DNA from: DATKDU01 sp035512595
GTDB lineage: Bacteria > Planctomycetota > Planctomycetia > Pirellulales > Pirellulaceae
NCBI GenBank assembly: GCA_035512595.1
Contig: DATKDU010000513.1
Coordinates: forward strand, 1-39,877
DNA length: 39,877 nt
Direction of reading: 5' to 3'
The notes under the pieces were generated by a model. It was not told the origin of the DNA. It saw nothing but the letters and a program-made list of their open reading frames with translations, and made no database searches. Made by a program: the position numbers and the translations under genes. Within the stretch, counting starts at the first letter, position 1. Each line of letters begins with the position of its first letter. Of the stretch, positions 39,721-39,877 are shown piece after piece.

Positions 39721-39876
39721 CTAACCCTGTTCCCACACAGTGCCATACGCCCCCGCCTGCTCGAAGTAGGTCAGCAGCCGCTGGTAAAAGTCGTGGCCGC
39801 CGATGGTGGCACTGTCGCCGATGACGATCAGCTTGCGGCGGGCACGGGTCAGGGCGACGTTCATCCGCCGCGTGTC
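39721..39876 (-). CDS. C-terminus of an SF1 (Upf1/DNA2-like) helicase
   Basis: Only the last 51 residues are visible; the gene continues past the right edge. It reads DTRRMNVALTRARRKLIVIG, the motif V/VI end of superfamily 1 helicases of the Upf1/DNA2/IGHMBP2 type, then FYQRLLTYFEQAGAY and ends at TAG 39721. It lies opposite to the element's genes, so it may mark the chromosome or a neighbouring defence cluster. Confidence 0.75.
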   Translation of the reverse strand, partial: DTRRMNVALTRARRKLIVIGDSATIGGHDFYQRLLTYFEQAGAYGTVWEQG

Positions 39877-39877
39877 G

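Overview
The window looks like a Planctomycetes chromosome, probably Pirellulales-like. It is GC-rich and carries several markers of that phylum: a DUF1501 Tat-exported protein, a DUF1598 protein, a planctomycete-type c-type cytochrome, an NPYEAP-type small membrane protein, a FIRELL-type mini-protein, and a PEP-CTERM/exosortase pair. Its gene borders are full of short-period (7, 8 and 13 bp) degenerate tandem repeats and small palindromes. No rRNA, tRNA or CRISPR array was seen.

Region 1 (1-9640) is core and housekeeping. It holds the 3' end of the menaquinone gene mqnD, a small membrane protein, the repair translocase gene mfd (with two in-frame insertions that look like intergenic repeats), a SurA/PpiC-type lipoprotein foldase, and small membrane or unknown proteins including a YndJ-like one. 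Region 2 (9945-19858) holds an FHA-GAF-AAA+-Fis sigma54 activator, a DUF1598 secreted protein, a Tat-exported TIM-barrel isomerase-like protein, a cytochrome c gene broken by a frameshift and an in-frame TGA, DUF1501, and small membrane or DUF4314 proteins.

Region 3 (19960-28131) is a compact exosortase locus. A PEP-CTERM protein is divergent from a four-gene operon: exosortase, a Wzz-type chain-length protein fused to a BY-kinase, a TPR protein with an N-terminal anchor, and a histidine-rich putative carbohydrate-active enzyme that overlaps the TPR gene by a GTGA junction. The genes suggest that an exopolysaccharide and one sorted surface protein are made together. No glycosyltransferases are present here.

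Region 4 (about 28135-39384) is an integrated mobile element. It starts with an unusual tyrosine recombinase, followed by many small, closely packed, mostly unrecognised genes all on the plus strand. It includes an excisionase-like HTH protein, a D5/SF3 primase-helicase and a Toprim primase. An iteron-like, AT-rich, doubly repeated palindrome lies exactly between the two replication genes and is a candidate origin. No capsid, terminase, portal or conjugation gene was recognised, so the element resembles a satellite or an integrated plasmid. Its right part contains a fragment of an MmeI-type DNA methyltransferase and a conserved-looking pair of small genes. The window ends in gene debris and in the C-terminus of an SF1 helicase on the minus strand.

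The best candidates for something new are the mobile element with its origin-like repeat, the self-contained exosortase operon with an unassigned His-rich enzyme, and the repeat family that has entered coding sequence in mfd and the YndJ-like gene.
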